Assembly: GCA_016702335.1 (NCBI GenBank)
Contig: JADJEF010000020.1
Location: forward strand, 1,054,001-1,118,000
Reading direction: 5' to 3'
Source: Rhodocyclaceae bacterium
GTDB taxonomy: Bacteria; Pseudomonadota; Gammaproteobacteria; Burkholderiales; Rhodocyclaceae
DNA: 64,000 nt
Both the position numbers and the translations under genes were made by a program. Below are positions 24,686-35,015 of the stretch, in pieces; positions within the stretch are counted from its first letter, which is position 1, and the number at the start of each line of letters is the position of its first letter. The notes under the pieces are model-generated. The model did no database searches. It worked only from the letters and a program-made list of their open reading frames with translations, and had not been told where the DNA came from.

Positions 24686-27235
24686 ATGGGTCTTGCGTCA
24701 GACGGGAAGCTGAAGGCAGATAGCACGACTGCTGAGTGCGGTTATCGACGCAGCGTGCTGCTGGCCGACGAAAGCCACACATTCCAGGATATTTTTCGCG
24801 CCCTGTTCAGTAGCATCGACTGTGACGTACTGATCGCCAACGACGGCACCAGTGCGCTGGAACTGGTCGGCTCGCGCTACGTCGACTTCATTTGCGCGGC
24901 GCGATCGCTGCGTGATATGGACGGCACCCGTTTGTGTCAGCAGGTGCGCTCACTCACTCAGGATGTGTGCAAGCCATTCGTTTTACTCACCGCCGACCAT
25001 GACGACAATTTTGCAAAGGCGGCGCTGCTGGCCGGGGTTACCGATGTTTTTCAGCGAAGTGAGCTTGAGCAACTGGCCGCCTATATCCGGCGTTTTCATG
25101 TGGCCCGACCGTTGCTTTCCGGCGTCATACTCTACGTGGAGGACAGCCCGAGTCAGCGCGCTGCGCTGTCTGAGATTCTGAGCGGTAGAGGGCTGACCGT
25201 GGATGCCTGCGCCTCGGCTGAAGAAGCGTGGGAACACTTTCAGGCAAAACCGTATGATCTGGTCCTTACCGACATCGTGCTCGGAGGGCCCTTGAGCGGG
25301 CCGGCACTGATCAATCGCATTCGCCGGCTGACCGATGAGCGCGGCGATGTTCCGGTGATTGCAGTCACGGCCTTTCCGGATAAAGCTCAGCGCGCCAAAC
25401 TTTCGAACCTGGCGGTTACCGATCACATCCTGAAGCCAATCGTGGCTGAAGAATTGCTGATGCGCATCCACAACAGCTTGTCGATGCGCCGGTACGCCCA
25501 AGAGATCAGTGCACAACGCGCTCGGGAACACCAGCTCGTTCTCGAGCAAAGCAAGCGCGATTTTCTGGCCTTGTTCAGCAACATGCCGGTCGGTGCCGCC
25601 TTAATCGATATTCTGCGCGACGACCGTGGTGACGCCATCAACTACCGACTGACCACCGTCAACGCCGCCTTTTTCCTGCATACCGGATTAAACGAATCGG
25701 TCAGCGGACAGCTTGCCAGCGACGTGTTCGGTGCCGCGCCACCCCCATTCCTGAGCGAACTCGATCGTGTCAGCCGAAGCAAGCGTGCCGCTAAATTTGA
25801 TCAGCCGCTGGAATCGCTCGCACGCCATTTTCATATCCACGCCTATTGCACCGACGACAACCGGCTGGCCGTGATGTTTGAAAACATTACGGAACGCAAG
25901 CAGGCGGAAGACACGATTTCCGAACTGGCCTTCAACGACCAACTGACGGGCTTGCCTAACCGGTTGCTGCTGATGGACAGGATTCGGCAGGCCATGATCG
26001 CCAGCGAACGCAGCGGCCGCCATAACGTATTGATGCTCATCGATCTGGACAATTTCAAGACCATCAACGACACCCACGGGCACGATATCGGTGACCTGTT
26101 GCTCAAGGAAGTGTCCGCGCGGCTCGCCCTGTGTGTGCGGCCGAACGACGTCATTGCGCGGCTGGGCGGCGACGAGTTTGTCGTCATCCTGACCGAGTTG
26201 GACGAGGACGAAAAGACTTCAGCCGCCATCGCCGAGAACATCGGCACCAAGATTCTTCGCGAACTGACCGGCACTTATAAACTGGGGCAGTATGCCCATC
26301 GTGGTACCGCCAGCATCGGCGTAAGTTTGTTCGGTGCCACCACACAATCGGCAGAACTGTTGATGAAGCACGCCGACCTCGCCATGTACAAGGCCAAAGA
26401 TGCCGGTCGCAACACCCTGCGTTTTTTTGACCCGGCGATGGAAGTTGCCGTCAAGGAGCGCACAGCGCTGGAGGAAGATCTTCGCGATGCCGTGCTTGGC
26501 ATGCAGTTCACGCTGCACTATCAGGCACAAGTCACCGACGCGCACGCCATCACCGGTGCTGAAGTCTTGCTCCGCTGGAAGCACCCCGAGCGCGGCATGG
26601 TGTCGCCGATACACTTCATACCGCTGGCCGAACAAACCGGGCTGATCCTGCCTATCGGGCACTGGGTTCTGAGAACGGCCTGCGCGCAGTTGGCGCGCTG
26701 GGCAGGTGATCCGCAGTTTTCCCAGCTGACGCTCGCCGTCAATGTCAGCGCCCGGCAGTTTGCTCTGCCCAGTTTCGTCGAGGAGGTGATGGCCCTCGTC
26801 GAAGCCACCGGGGCGCCGGTCAAACGCCTGAAGCTGGAACTCACCGAAAGCCTGCTGCTCGACAACACTGAAGACATCATTGCCAAGATGATCCAGCTCA
26901 AGGCCTATGGCGTCGGATTTTCCATGGATGATTTCGGCACGGGCTACTCGTCCCTGACCTATCTCAAGCGCCTGCCGATTGATCAGCTGAAGATCGACCA
27001 GTCCTTCGTCCGTGATGTGCTCACCGATGCCAGTGATGCGGCCATTGCCCGCACCATCGTCGCTCTCGGGCGCAGCCTGGGTTTAAACGTCATCGCCGAG
27101 GGCGTGGAAACCCTGGCTCAACGTGATTTTCTTGCTGCAAACGATTGCAGAGCCTATCAGGGCTACCTGTTCAGCAAACCGTTGCCAGTCGAAGCATTTG
27201 AGGCCCTCGTTCGGCAAGGCATCACAAGCCTTTGA
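24686..27235 (+). CDS. Receiver-receiver-PAS-like-GGDEF-EAL c-di-GMP turnover protein
   Basis: An 849-residue signalling protein that makes and/or breaks cyclic di-GMP. The first receiver domain (about residues 20-140) lacks the usual phosphoacceptor: the position reads CAA instead of an LLD-like strand. The second (about 150-270) keeps Asp in LVLTDIVLGG. A PAS-like segment follows. The GGDEF domain has RLGGDEFVVIL and an intact I-site (RPND, five residues before GGDEF). The EAL domain reads EVLLRW rather than EALLRW but keeps DDFGTGYSSL and the KIDQSF block. ATG 24686 has GGAGGGG 11 bases upstream. Both enzymatic domains could be active. The gene ends 9 bases from the convergent dnaE end. 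Confidence 0.92.
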   Translation: MGLASDGKLKADSTTAECGYRRSVLLADESHTFQDIFRALFSSIDCDVLIANDGTSALELVGSRYVDFICAARSLRDMDGTRLCQQVRSLTQDVCKPFVLLTADHDDNFAKAALLAGVTDVFQRSELEQLAAYIRRFHVARPLLSGVILYVEDSPSQRAALSEILSGRGLTVDACASAEEAWEHFQAKPYDLVLTDIVLGGPLSGPALINRIRRLTDERGDVPVIAVTAFPDKAQRAKLSNLAVTDHILKPIVAEELLMRIHNSLSMRRYAQEISAQRAREHQLVLEQSKRDFLALFSNMPVGAALIDILRDDRGDAINYRLTTVNAAFFLHTGLNESVSGQLASDVFGAAPPPFLSELDRVSRSKRAAKFDQPLESLARHFHIHAYCTDDNRLAVMFENITERKQAEDTISELAFNDQLTGLPNRLLLMDRIRQAMIASERSGRHNVLMLIDLDNFKTINDTHGHDIGDLLLKEVSARLALCVRPNDVIARLGGDEFVVILTELDEDEKTSAAIAENIGTKILRELTGTYKLGQYAHRGTASIGVSLFGATTQSAELLMKHADLAMYKAKDAGRNTLRFFDPAMEVAVKERTALEEDLRDAVLGMQFTLHYQAQVTDAHAITGAEVLLRWKHPERGMVSPIHFIPLAEQTGLILPIGHWVLRTACAQLARWAGDPQFSQLTLAVNVSARQFALPSFVEEVMALVEATGAPVKRLKLELTESLLLDNTEDIIAKMIQLKAYGVGFSMDDFGTGYSSLTYLKRLPIDQLKIDQSFVRDVLTDASDAAIARTIVALGRSLGLNVIAEGVETLAQRDFLAANDCRAYQGYLFSKPLPVEAFEALVRQGITSL

Positions 27236-27244
27236 CCGACAGTG

Positions 27245-30200
27245 TCAGGCATAAATGACCTGTACGTTGTCCGCGCAAAGCCAGTCGCTCAATTGCCCGA
27301 TCAGTTCATCATCGAGGCGCACCGCCCAGCCCTGCGGCAGCGGTAACTCAGCGGTCGCGGTGGCGCTGGTGTAGCGCAGGCGCACCTGACAGCCCCCGCT
27401 TACCGGCTGCCGGAAGGGCGCGAGCAAGCCGTGCAGCTTGCGCGCCGAATTCGCGTCAGAATTTCCGTTGAGCGTTAGCCGCAGCAGACGGGCATAGCGC
27501 GAGCGTGCCTCGCCCAGTGTCATGAGCTTTTCGGCGGTCACCCGCAAGCCACCAGAGAAATCGTCACGCTGAACCTTCCCCTCGACCAGCAGTAATTCGT
27601 CTTCCTTGATCTTGGCCCGCTCGGCATCCCACAACTCATTGAAAATCGTCACTTCCAACTGCGTGGTCGCGTCGTCCAGCATCACCACCGCCATCTTGCC
27701 GCGCCGGGTCATCTGTGTGCGCGTGCTCATGACCATGCCGGCGAGCAGCACCAGTTCGCGACTGGCTTCAAGCTGCCCGAGGCGGCGTTTGACGAAGCTG
27801 GCCAGTTCCTTGGTATAGGCGTGATACGGATGGCCGGAGAGGAAGAAACCGATGGCCGGCTTTTCCTGCATCAGGCGTTCGCGATCCGTCCAGGTGGGCA
27901 CCTCGACATAGTGTGTTTCCGTGACCGCCGGGCCATCGTCGAACAGGCCGCTTTGCAGCGCATTGCGTTCGGCCTGCTCGGCGGCGTCGAGCGCGTTGGG
28001 GAGCGAGGCCATCAGACGCGCGCGGTTGGGTTCGAGCGAATCAAACGCACCAGCGCGGATCAGCGACTCGACTACGCGCTTGTTGACCGTGCGCTTGTCG
28101 CTGCGCCGGCAGAAATCGAAGAGGTCGGAGAACGGGCCGTGCTTTTTTCGCGTCGCCAGAATGACCGAAAGCGCGGCCTCGCCGGTGCCCTTGATTGCAC
28201 CCAGCGCGTAACGAATGGTCGTCGCATCGACCGGCCGAAAGCGAATGCCGGAGAGATTGATATCGGGCGGCAGGAAGGCGAGACCGTTTTCGGTGGCGTC
28301 TTTGAAGAAGAACTGCAGCTTGTCGGTGTTGGCCATTTCCGACGACATGGTCGCGGCAGCAAACGCCGCCGGATGGTGCTGTTTGAGCCAGCCCGTGTGA
28401 TAGGCGACCAGCGAGTAGGCGGCGGCATGCGACTTGTTGAAGCCGTAGCCCGCGAACTTCTCCATGGTGTCGAAGATTTCGTTGGCCTTGTCGGCGTCGA
28501 TATGGTTACCCGCCGCGCCCGCCACAAAAATCTCGCGTTGCTGCGCCATTTCTTCGGGCTTTTTCTTGCCCATGGCGCGGCGCAGCAGGTCGGCCCCGCC
28601 CAGACTGTAGCCGGCCACCACCTGCGCCGCCTGCATCACCTGCTCCTGATACACCATGATGCCGTAGGTGTTGCCGACCACCTTCTCCAGCGTCGGGTGC
28701 GGGATGACGGTTTTTTCGCGCCCGTGTTTGCGGTTCACGAAGTTGGGAATAAAGTCCATCGGCCCCGGCCGGTACAAGGCATTGAGCGCAATCAGATCTT
28801 CGAGACAATCGGGTCGCGCCTGCACCAGCGTGTCTTTCATGCCGCCGGATTCAAACTGGAACACCGCTGTGGTGTTGGCACTCTTGAAGATGCCGTCGTA
28901 AGTCGCCTTGTCATCAAGCGGCAAGGTGGCCAGATCAATCTCGACACCCTCGACTTCGCGCACCAGCGTTACGGCCTCTTCGAGAATGGTAAGCGTGCGC
29001 AGCCCGAGGAAGTCGAACTTGACCAATCCGGCTTTTTCGACATCGTCTTTGTCGAATTGCGAGACGACATCCTCAGGGTCGGCGCTGGCGGCGTAGAGCG
29101 GGCAGAAATCGGTCAGTTTGCCCGGTGCAATGAGCACACCACCCGCATGCATGCCGACATTTCGGGTAAGGCCTTCAAGGCGCAGGGCCAGATCCCACAA
29201 CTCCTTGATTTCCTCTTCCGCCTCGACGCGCTCGCGAATGGCGGGCTCTTTGTCAAAGGCATCCTTGAGCGTGATGCCCAACTCGTTAGGGATGAGCTTG
29301 GCAAACTGATCGACGAAGTTAAAGCCAAGGTTGAGCACGCGACCCACGTCGCGAATCACGGCCTTGGCCGCCATGGTGCCGAAGGTGACGATCTGCGAGA
29401 CGGCGTGCGTGCCGTATTTGCGCTTGACGTACTTGATCACCTCGCCTCGATTTTCCTGACAAAAATCGATATCGAAGTCAGGCATAGACACCCGCTCAGG
29501 GTTCAGGAAGCGCTCGAACAGCAGGTCGTAGCGCAATGGATCGAGGTCGGTGATCTTGAGGCTGTAGGCGACCAGCGAACCGGCACCCGAGCCGCGCCCC
29601 GGCCCCACCGGCACGCCATTGTTTTTGCCCCAGTTGATGAAGTCGGCCACGATCAGGAAGTAGCCAGGGAAGCCCATCTGCACAATGGTCTTGATCTCGA
29701 AATCGAGCCGCTCGACATAGCGCGGGCGTGCGGCTTCGCGTTCCTCGGGATTCGGGTAGAGATGGATTAGCCGTTCGTCCAGCCCCTTGTGCGACTCGCT
29801 GGCGAGAAACTCCCCAATCGTCATGCCCTCGGGCGGAGGGAAGTCGGGCAAACGACTCTTGCCCAGTTCAACACTCAGGTTACAGCGCCGGGCAATCTCG
29901 ACACTGTTAGCCAGGGCTTCAGGAATGTCGGCAAACAACTCCGCCATCTCGGCACGCGTCTTGAAGTATTGCTCGTCGCTATAGAGCTTGGGGCGGCGAC
30001 TGTCACCGAGCACAAAGCCCTCGGCAATGCACACCCGCGCCTCGTGCGCCTTGAAGTCATCGCGCGTTTGAAACTGCACCGGGTGGGTTGCCACCACCGG
30101 CAGACCCAGCTGGGCGGCGAGCAGCAGGCTGTCATCAATCAGATGCTCCTGGAGAGTACCGGCTTCCTTGCCCGCCGGACGCTGAATTTCAATGTAATAC

Positions 30201-30706
30201 GCTCCCGGAAAAAGTGCGCTCCATTCGCCGGCGCGCGCGCGCGCTTCATCTGCCTTGTCGGCCGCGAGCAACTGCCCGACATCACCGAAGGCCGCGCCGG
30301 ACAGGGCAATCAGACCACTGTTGTCGCCATTGGCAAAGGCCATGCGCGTCAGCTCGGCGCGTCCATGCCTACGCGGCGACAGATAGGCCGCCGAAAGCAT
30401 CTCGCACAGACGCAGGTAGCCGGCACGATTGCGACACAGCAGCAGCAGACGGCTGGCCGGTTCGCGCCCGTCATCGCCCGGCGGTGGGGCGACCCAGACA
30501 TCGCAGCCGACAATCGGTTTGATGCCTTTGCCCCGCGCGGCCGAGTAAAACTTGACCATGCCGAAGAGGTTGGCCAGATCGGTCAGGGCCAGCGCCGGCT
30601 GTTCATCCGCCACCGCCGCCGCGACGGCATCGTCTATCCGAATCAGGCCGTCGGTGATCGAGTATTCGCTGTGCAGGCGGAGGTGGACGAAATCGGGGGC
30701 GGTCAT
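27245..30706 (-). CDS. dnaE: DNA polymerase III alpha subunit
   Basis: Catalytic subunit of the replicative polymerase, 1153 residues, normal for DnaE1. The N-terminal PHP domain begins FVHLRLHSEYSITDG. The catalytic aspartates are in MPDFDIDFCQENRGEV (about residue 410), and the third-acid region is in the palm. Helix-hairpin-helix and OB-fold (about 980-1080) domains complete the usual layout. It starts with ATG 30706. The upstream 88 bases hold dispersed-repeat copy 8 and separate it from the hydrolase gene on the same strand. Confidence 0.98.
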   Translation of the reverse strand: MTAPDFVHLRLHSEYSITDGLIRIDDAVAAAVADEQPALALTDLANLFGMVKFYSAARGKGIKPIVGCDVWVAPPPGDDGREPASRLLLLCRNRAGYLRLCEMLSAAYLSPRRHGRAELTRMAFANGDNSGLIALSGAAFGDVGQLLAADKADEARARAGEWSALFPGAYYIEIQRPAGKEAGTLQEHLIDDSLLLAAQLGLPVVATHPVQFQTRDDFKAHEARVCIAEGFVLGDSRRPKLYSDEQYFKTRAEMAELFADIPEALANSVEIARRCNLSVELGKSRLPDFPPPEGMTIGEFLASESHKGLDERLIHLYPNPEEREAARPRYVERLDFEIKTIVQMGFPGYFLIVADFINWGKNNGVPVGPGRGSGAGSLVAYSLKITDLDPLRYDLLFERFLNPERVSMPDFDIDFCQENRGEVIKYVKRKYGTHAVSQIVTFGTMAAKAVIRDVGRVLNLGFNFVDQFAKLIPNELGITLKDAFDKEPAIRERVEAEEEIKELWDLALRLEGLTRNVGMHAGGVLIAPGKLTDFCPLYAASADPEDVVSQFDKDDVEKAGLVKFDFLGLRTLTILEEAVTLVREVEGVEIDLATLPLDDKATYDGIFKSANTTAVFQFESGGMKDTLVQARPDCLEDLIALNALYRPGPMDFIPNFVNRKHGREKTVIPHPTLEKVVGNTYGIMVYQEQVMQAAQVVAGYSLGGADLLRRAMGKKKPEEMAQQREIFVAGAAGNHIDADKANEIFDTMEKFAGYGFNKSHAAAYSLVAYHTGWLKQHHPAAFAAATMSSEMANTDKLQFFFKDATENGLAFLPPDINLSGIRFRPVDATTIRYALGAIKGTGEAALSVILATRKKHGPFSDLFDFCRRSDKRTVNKRVVESLIRAGAFDSLEPNRARLMASLPNALDAAEQAERNALQSGLFDDGPAVTETHYVEVPTWTDRERLMQEKPAIGFFLSGHPYHAYTKELASFVKRRLGQLEASRELVLLAGMVMSTRTQMTRRGKMAVVMLDDATTQLEVTIFNELWDAERAKIKEDELLLVEGKVQRDDFSGGLRVTAEKLMTLGEARSRYARLLRLTLNGNSDANSARKLHGLLAPFRQPVSGGCQVRLRYTSATATAELPLPQGWAVRLDDELIGQLSDWLCADNVQVIYA

Positions 30707-30761
30707 GTAGGCGCCATTTTACCGAGCCACTGCCGGCGCAAACAGGCAAAACACCGCAAAG

Positions 30762-30789
30762 CGCCGTATCACCAGCGCCGACTTGCGGA
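30762..30789 (+). repeat. Dispersed 28-bp repeat, copy 8
   Basis: A near-consensus copy: CGCCGTATC, then the core CCAGCGCCGACTTGCGG. It lies 5 bases from the stop codon of the hydrolase gene, in the gap before dnaE. Confidence 0.88.
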
Positions 30790-30794
30790 AAGCG

Positions 30795-31784
30795 CTACTT
30801 GCGCTTGACGACGGACTTCCAGCCGATGTGGCTCGCCAGAAACTCCGCCAGATTTTTGTCCGCGCGACGCGATTCAGCCAACGCCGGCAAGCACTGGAAG
30901 ACATGCGGCATGCCTTCAAACACTTCAAGGCGGACGGGCACTCCCGCAGCATGGGCCTTGGCAGCCGCGCGCGTTGAGTCGTCAAGCAGCATTTCATTGG
31001 AGCCAGCCTGAAACAGCAGCGGCGGCAGCCCGTCAAAATCACCGGTAAGCGGCGACAGGCTTGGGTGCAGATGCAGTTCCGGTTCGGTCAGGTACATCTC
31101 ACCGAACCAGCGCAACAGAGGCAGGCTGAACATCGGATCGATCGATTCATTGACCACCGCACTGCGTCCGCTGGCTGAAAAATCGGTGGCCGGTGAGAGC
31201 AGGACAGCGGCGGCCGGCATCGGCAGCCCGGCTTCACGCGCACGCATGAGCGTGACCAGCGTCAGGTTACCGCCGGCGGAATCACCGCACATCACGATGT
31301 TCTCGGCGGGCACGCCATGGTTGAGCAACCATCGGTAAGCGGCCAGGCAGTCATCCGGCGCGGCGGGGTAAGGATGCTCCGGGGCAAGCCGATAGTGTGG
31401 CATCAACGCCCGGGCACCGAGCTTGCGGCACCAGCGCGCGATCATGGCACTCTGCATGCGCGGAATTCGCATGCAAAAGGCACCGCCATTGAAATAGAGG
31501 AAGACACGATCCTTGCGACTCTGAGGCAGGTCCAGCCACTCGGCGGGAATGTCGTCGCACATCTGCCGGGTAATACGCATGTCGGGGGCGCGGCGGCCAA
31601 AGCGCTTATCCACCGACAGCACGCGCTGGCGCATGGTAAATAAGCCACTGGCATCGCGCTGTACGTTTTTGAACGAGAAGCGCAAGACTTGATCAACAAT
31701 GAATTGCGTAGTCTGACGACCGACGCGCGGAATGACGCGATAGTAGTCTGGTAGCGTCAGTGCTGCGCCAAAGGCCATGTCCAA
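30795..31784 (-). CDS. Alpha/beta hydrolase of the hormone-sensitive-lipase family
   Basis: Predicted esterase or lipase of 329 residues. The nucleophile Ser is in GDSAGGN (about residue 160). The catalytic acid region is near GSNEMLLDDS and the catalytic His is in GMPHVFQ. The oxyanion-hole motif HGGGF of the family is here FNGGAF, so the first His is missing. It follows two WS/DGAT genes on the same strand by 30 bases, so it may hydrolyse or remodel the storage esters they make. Its C-terminal end abuts a dispersed repeat. Confidence 0.85.
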   Translation of the reverse strand: MDMAFGAALTLPDYYRVIPRVGRQTTQFIVDQVLRFSFKNVQRDASGLFTMRQRVLSVDKRFGRRAPDMRITRQMCDDIPAEWLDLPQSRKDRVFLYFNGGAFCMRIPRMQSAMIARWCRKLGARALMPHYRLAPEHPYPAAPDDCLAAYRWLLNHGVPAENIVMCGDSAGGNLTLVTLMRAREAGLPMPAAAVLLSPATDFSASGRSAVVNESIDPMFSLPLLRWFGEMYLTEPELHLHPSLSPLTGDFDGLPPLLFQAGSNEMLLDDSTRAAAKAHAAGVPVRLEVFEGMPHVFQCLPALAESRRADKNLAEFLASHIGWKSVVKRK

Positions 31785-31814
31785 GAAAATCTCCTTGCTG
31801 AGTGCAAGCGCGAC

Positions 31815-33440
31815 TCAGGTTGCGCCGCTCGGCTTGCTCCTCTTGGCCTTACGTTTTACGGGAGCTCGCTTACTCGTTGCTGACACTTGATGCGCTTTGG
31901 CCGCCGCCGCATAGGTGCCGGCGCGAGGCCCGGTGGCCACGGCGGCACCGACCAGTTCTTCAAAGGCCTCATTGAGGCACTGCGCAAACACGCCCGGGTC
32001 AGCAATCATCTGGCGGCACGAGACAAAACATACCCAGAGCGTGCCGTTGTAGCTGAAGCCGGTGATATTGAGGCCAAGGCCGGTCATGGGAATCGACACC
32101 GGCAGGAAAAGTTGCAGCTGTGCGCCCGCCATGTACAGCGGCACATCGGGGCCACGAACATTGGACACCGTGACATTGGCCAGCGAGGTCAACCCGCTCA
32201 CCAATAGCTTGGCCGCCAGACTGGCGGGCAGCACATTTACCAGTTGCGCCGGCAGATCTTTGCCCAATGCCGCAGAAACGGCCTTGCCCTTGTTGTTGCC
32301 GCGACTGACCGCACGCAGACGCTCAAGCGGGTCGGCAATATCGGTGCGTAACGGCAGGGCTGTCATGCCGATGTGATTGCCTGAATCGATGCCCGAATCT
32401 GTGCCCGCATCTATACCCTTGTCCTGCCCGCGCGTGGTCATCGGCACCATGGCATTGAGACTACGCTCCGGCAGTTCGTTCTTGCCTTCAAGGTAGTTGC
32501 GCAAGGCACCACCCACGGCGGCCATGAAAATATCGTTGATCGTCGCACCGGCAATATGCTGGCGAATCTTCTTGCAGTCGGCCAGCGGGAAGCCCACGGC
32601 CTCAACCACGCGATGCGCCGTCACCTCACCATCAAAACGTGTATGCGGCTTGATGCCCGTGCTGGAGCGGGCCTGCTCACTTTCCTCAGGCGATGACACT
32701 TCGCGCCCCAGCCAGCGGGCAGCGTAGTGCCTGCCCAGCTCAAGCGCCTTGCCCGAGACAATGAATTCGCCACCGGCGGAGGCAAGACGCCCACCCAAAC
32801 TGGCGAACAACTTCGTGGCTTGCAGCGCCTGCTGCGTACGGTTGCCCACCGCCCGGGCATATAGCTCAGCGGCCGTTGGCTCGCGATCGGCAACGATGGT
32901 CATTGCCGCGCCATCGGTGCCGCCAGAGGCCTCATCAAGCTCTGGCGTCAAGGTGTGGATAGCGCGTATCAACTCCGCACCGGCCTCGCCATCGACCGCC
33001 GAATGATGAAACTTGGTGTACATCGCGAAGCTGTCCGGCGAAATGCCCGGAATATTGTTCAGCCCCTCGATGATGTAGGCCTCCCACAACGGCTTGGTCA
33101 TATCGAGCGGACGCGAGTGAATGCGCGCGACCTGGATCATCAGTTGGCGCCAGTCGCCCGGGTGCGGCAGAGCAATATGACGCACGTGGTATTCGATGTC
33201 GATCTCGCCGTCCTCGATCCAGTAGGGTCGATCCAGCCCCAGGGGAGCCATGACCAGGCGGCGACGAAAAATCTTGGCCTGATTCAGTCGATTGGCAAAA
33301 AAATTGAGAATCGACTTGAAGCGTACCTTGCCGCCAGGGGCACTGGACGGGTCGTAGACACCGACCCCACCTACATGCATGTACTGATTGCCCTGATCCA
33401 GTGTCAGGAACAGATTGTCCAGGCCCGACAGATGCTTCAC
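31815..33440 (-). CDS. Wax ester synthase/diacylglycerol acyltransferase (WS/DGAT), copy 2
   Basis: A 541-residue WS/DGAT acyltransferase. The N-terminus MKHLSGLDNLFLTLDQ is characteristic. The full catalytic motif HHSAVDG is near residue 145, with the conserved IDIEYHVRHIALPHPGDWRQL upstream. The C-terminal NVRGPDVPLY block and PVSIPMTGLGLNITGFSY are present. The Lys/Ala-rich end (KRKAKRSKPSGAT) is an added basic tail. Its ATG overlaps the stop of the upstream WS/DGAT by 4 bases, so the two arose by duplication or are co-expressed, and the HSL-type hydrolase follows. Confidence 0.93.
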   Translation of the reverse strand: MKHLSGLDNLFLTLDQGNQYMHVGGVGVYDPSSAPGGKVRFKSILNFFANRLNQAKIFRRRLVMAPLGLDRPYWIEDGEIDIEYHVRHIALPHPGDWRQLMIQVARIHSRPLDMTKPLWEAYIIEGLNNIPGISPDSFAMYTKFHHSAVDGEAGAELIRAIHTLTPELDEASGGTDGAAMTIVADREPTAAELYARAVGNRTQQALQATKLFASLGGRLASAGGEFIVSGKALELGRHYAARWLGREVSSPEESEQARSSTGIKPHTRFDGEVTAHRVVEAVGFPLADCKKIRQHIAGATINDIFMAAVGGALRNYLEGKNELPERSLNAMVPMTTRGQDKGIDAGTDSGIDSGNHIGMTALPLRTDIADPLERLRAVSRGNNKGKAVSAALGKDLPAQLVNVLPASLAAKLLVSGLTSLANVTVSNVRGPDVPLYMAGAQLQLFLPVSIPMTGLGLNITGFSYNGTLWVCFVSCRQMIADPGVFAQCLNEAFEELVGAAVATGPRAGTYAAAAKAHQVSATSKRAPVKRKAKRSKPSGAT

Positions 33441-35015
33441 TGCAACTGGCCTTTGTGCTCGGGCAACAGTGTTACAGCAGGAGGGACACCCTTGACCGGC
33501 CGCTTGCGTGCCATTGAACGGTTGGTCGTAGCCGCAGAAAGCCTGTCACTGTTCCGGCGGCGCGGGGCATGATCAGCCATGGTGGCTTGTGAGGCTTCGC
33601 GCGTATCCACTTCGGCGCACAGGCTCTCGAAACTTTCGCGCAGGCAGCGGGAAAAAATCTCGGGGTCGGGCATCATTTTTCGGCAGGAAACGACGGTAGC
33701 CCAGAGGGAGTCACAGTAACTGAAACCGGTAATGTTTAAACCCACGCCGTCCTTCACCGCGCCAATCGGGTAGTAGCGGCTTAGCCGCGCGCCAGCCAAA
33801 TACAGACGCACATCGGGTCCGCGGACGTTTGACGCCATGATATTGACGTATTCGCCCACCCACTTGTGCACCAGCGACGTGGTGATTCGGGTGGGTATTT
33901 CGTCGGCCAGTTCTTGCAGCAGACCGCGGCCGATGACATCGGCCGTTTGCCGCCGCTCTGCGGCAGCGGTACGGATCGCGTCCAAGCGCGCGAGTCCCGA
34001 CTCCATTTCGATGTGCAACGGTATACGGCTGTGATGCAACGAATTACCCAGATCACCTCCCGGCAATATATCGCGCGGACCGGCGACGCCTACCGAGGTA
34101 GCCGCCTGGACCGGCTCGCCGCAAATGGCCAGATAGCGCCGTACCGCCCCACCCACAATGGCCAGAAACACATCATTGATCGTTGCGCCGCCTGCCCATT
34201 TACGCACCTTGTGAATGCTGGCCATGTCAAAACCCACGCCTTCGACAATACGACGCGACGACACCGGACCGGCGAACCGCGTTTTGCTCTCGTGAGCCGG
34301 CCAGGCCAGTTGGTCGAAGAAGCTGTCCTTCCAGGTAAAACCGCTGGTCGTGCGCTTGTACAAGGCCTCGGTAGCCAGTGAGGTCACTTTCAGGGCGGCC
34401 GTGGTCACGGCCTGCCACAAGCGCACCGTACGCGGCACCACGTTGCCCAAAGAGCGGGTGTACAGCTCGATGGCGGTGGGCGGAGCTTCAACAATGGTCG
34501 GCTTGAGCGGCGAGTAATGCTCGGGCACAGAGATCAGCGAATGCAGGGCGCGCAGGATTTGTGCACTTGAGTCACCGTCGACCGCCGCGTGATGGAACTT
34601 GATGTACACGGCAAAGCTGCCCGGGACCACGCCCTCGACATTGTCGATACCCTCGATGACATAGGCCTGCCACAGCGGCTTGGCGCGATCCAATGCCTGC
34701 GAGTGCAGGCGCGCGACCTGAATGCTCAGTTGCCGCCAGTAGCAGGGCGATATGGCGAATGTGGTATTCAAGATCAACCTTGGCGTCGTCGACCCAATAG
34801 GCGCGATCCAGATCAAAAGGCACCTTGACCAACCTGCGACGAAATACCGGCGATACATCCAGACGCTGACGCACATGCGCCATGATGTCACGCAGGCGTA
34901 CCCGGCCACCGGGCGCGGTACTCGGATCGTAGATGCCCAGCACGGCGACGTGCATGCACTGATTGGGGCGCTCCAGCGCGAGATAGAGTTCGTCGAGACC
35001 GGAAAGTTGCTTCAT
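33437..35015 (-). pseudogene. Wax ester synthase/diacylglycerol acyltransferase (WS/DGAT), copy 3, frameshifted
   Basis: Two overlapping frames encode one WS/DGAT. The N-terminal part from ATG 35015 reads MKQLSGLDELYLALE through HIRHIAL (about residue 92), then runs into an unrelated frame. The rest continues in another frame from about 34740 (WRQLSIQVARLHSQAL) to 33437, with HHAAVDG (near residue 140) and NVRGPDVRLY intact. Copies 1 and 2 have a PHPGDWRQ or PHPGDRRQ stretch where this copy jumps from IALL directly to YWRQL. About 11 bases are missing. If real, the gene makes only a short N-terminal peptide. It otherwise looks fully conserved, so a recent mutation or an assembly error is likely. 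Confidence 0.85.

Noticed and set aside
27821..29770. Long plus-strand ORF (649 codons) across dnaE
   Set aside because: Antisense to an intact dnaE with clear catalytic motifs.
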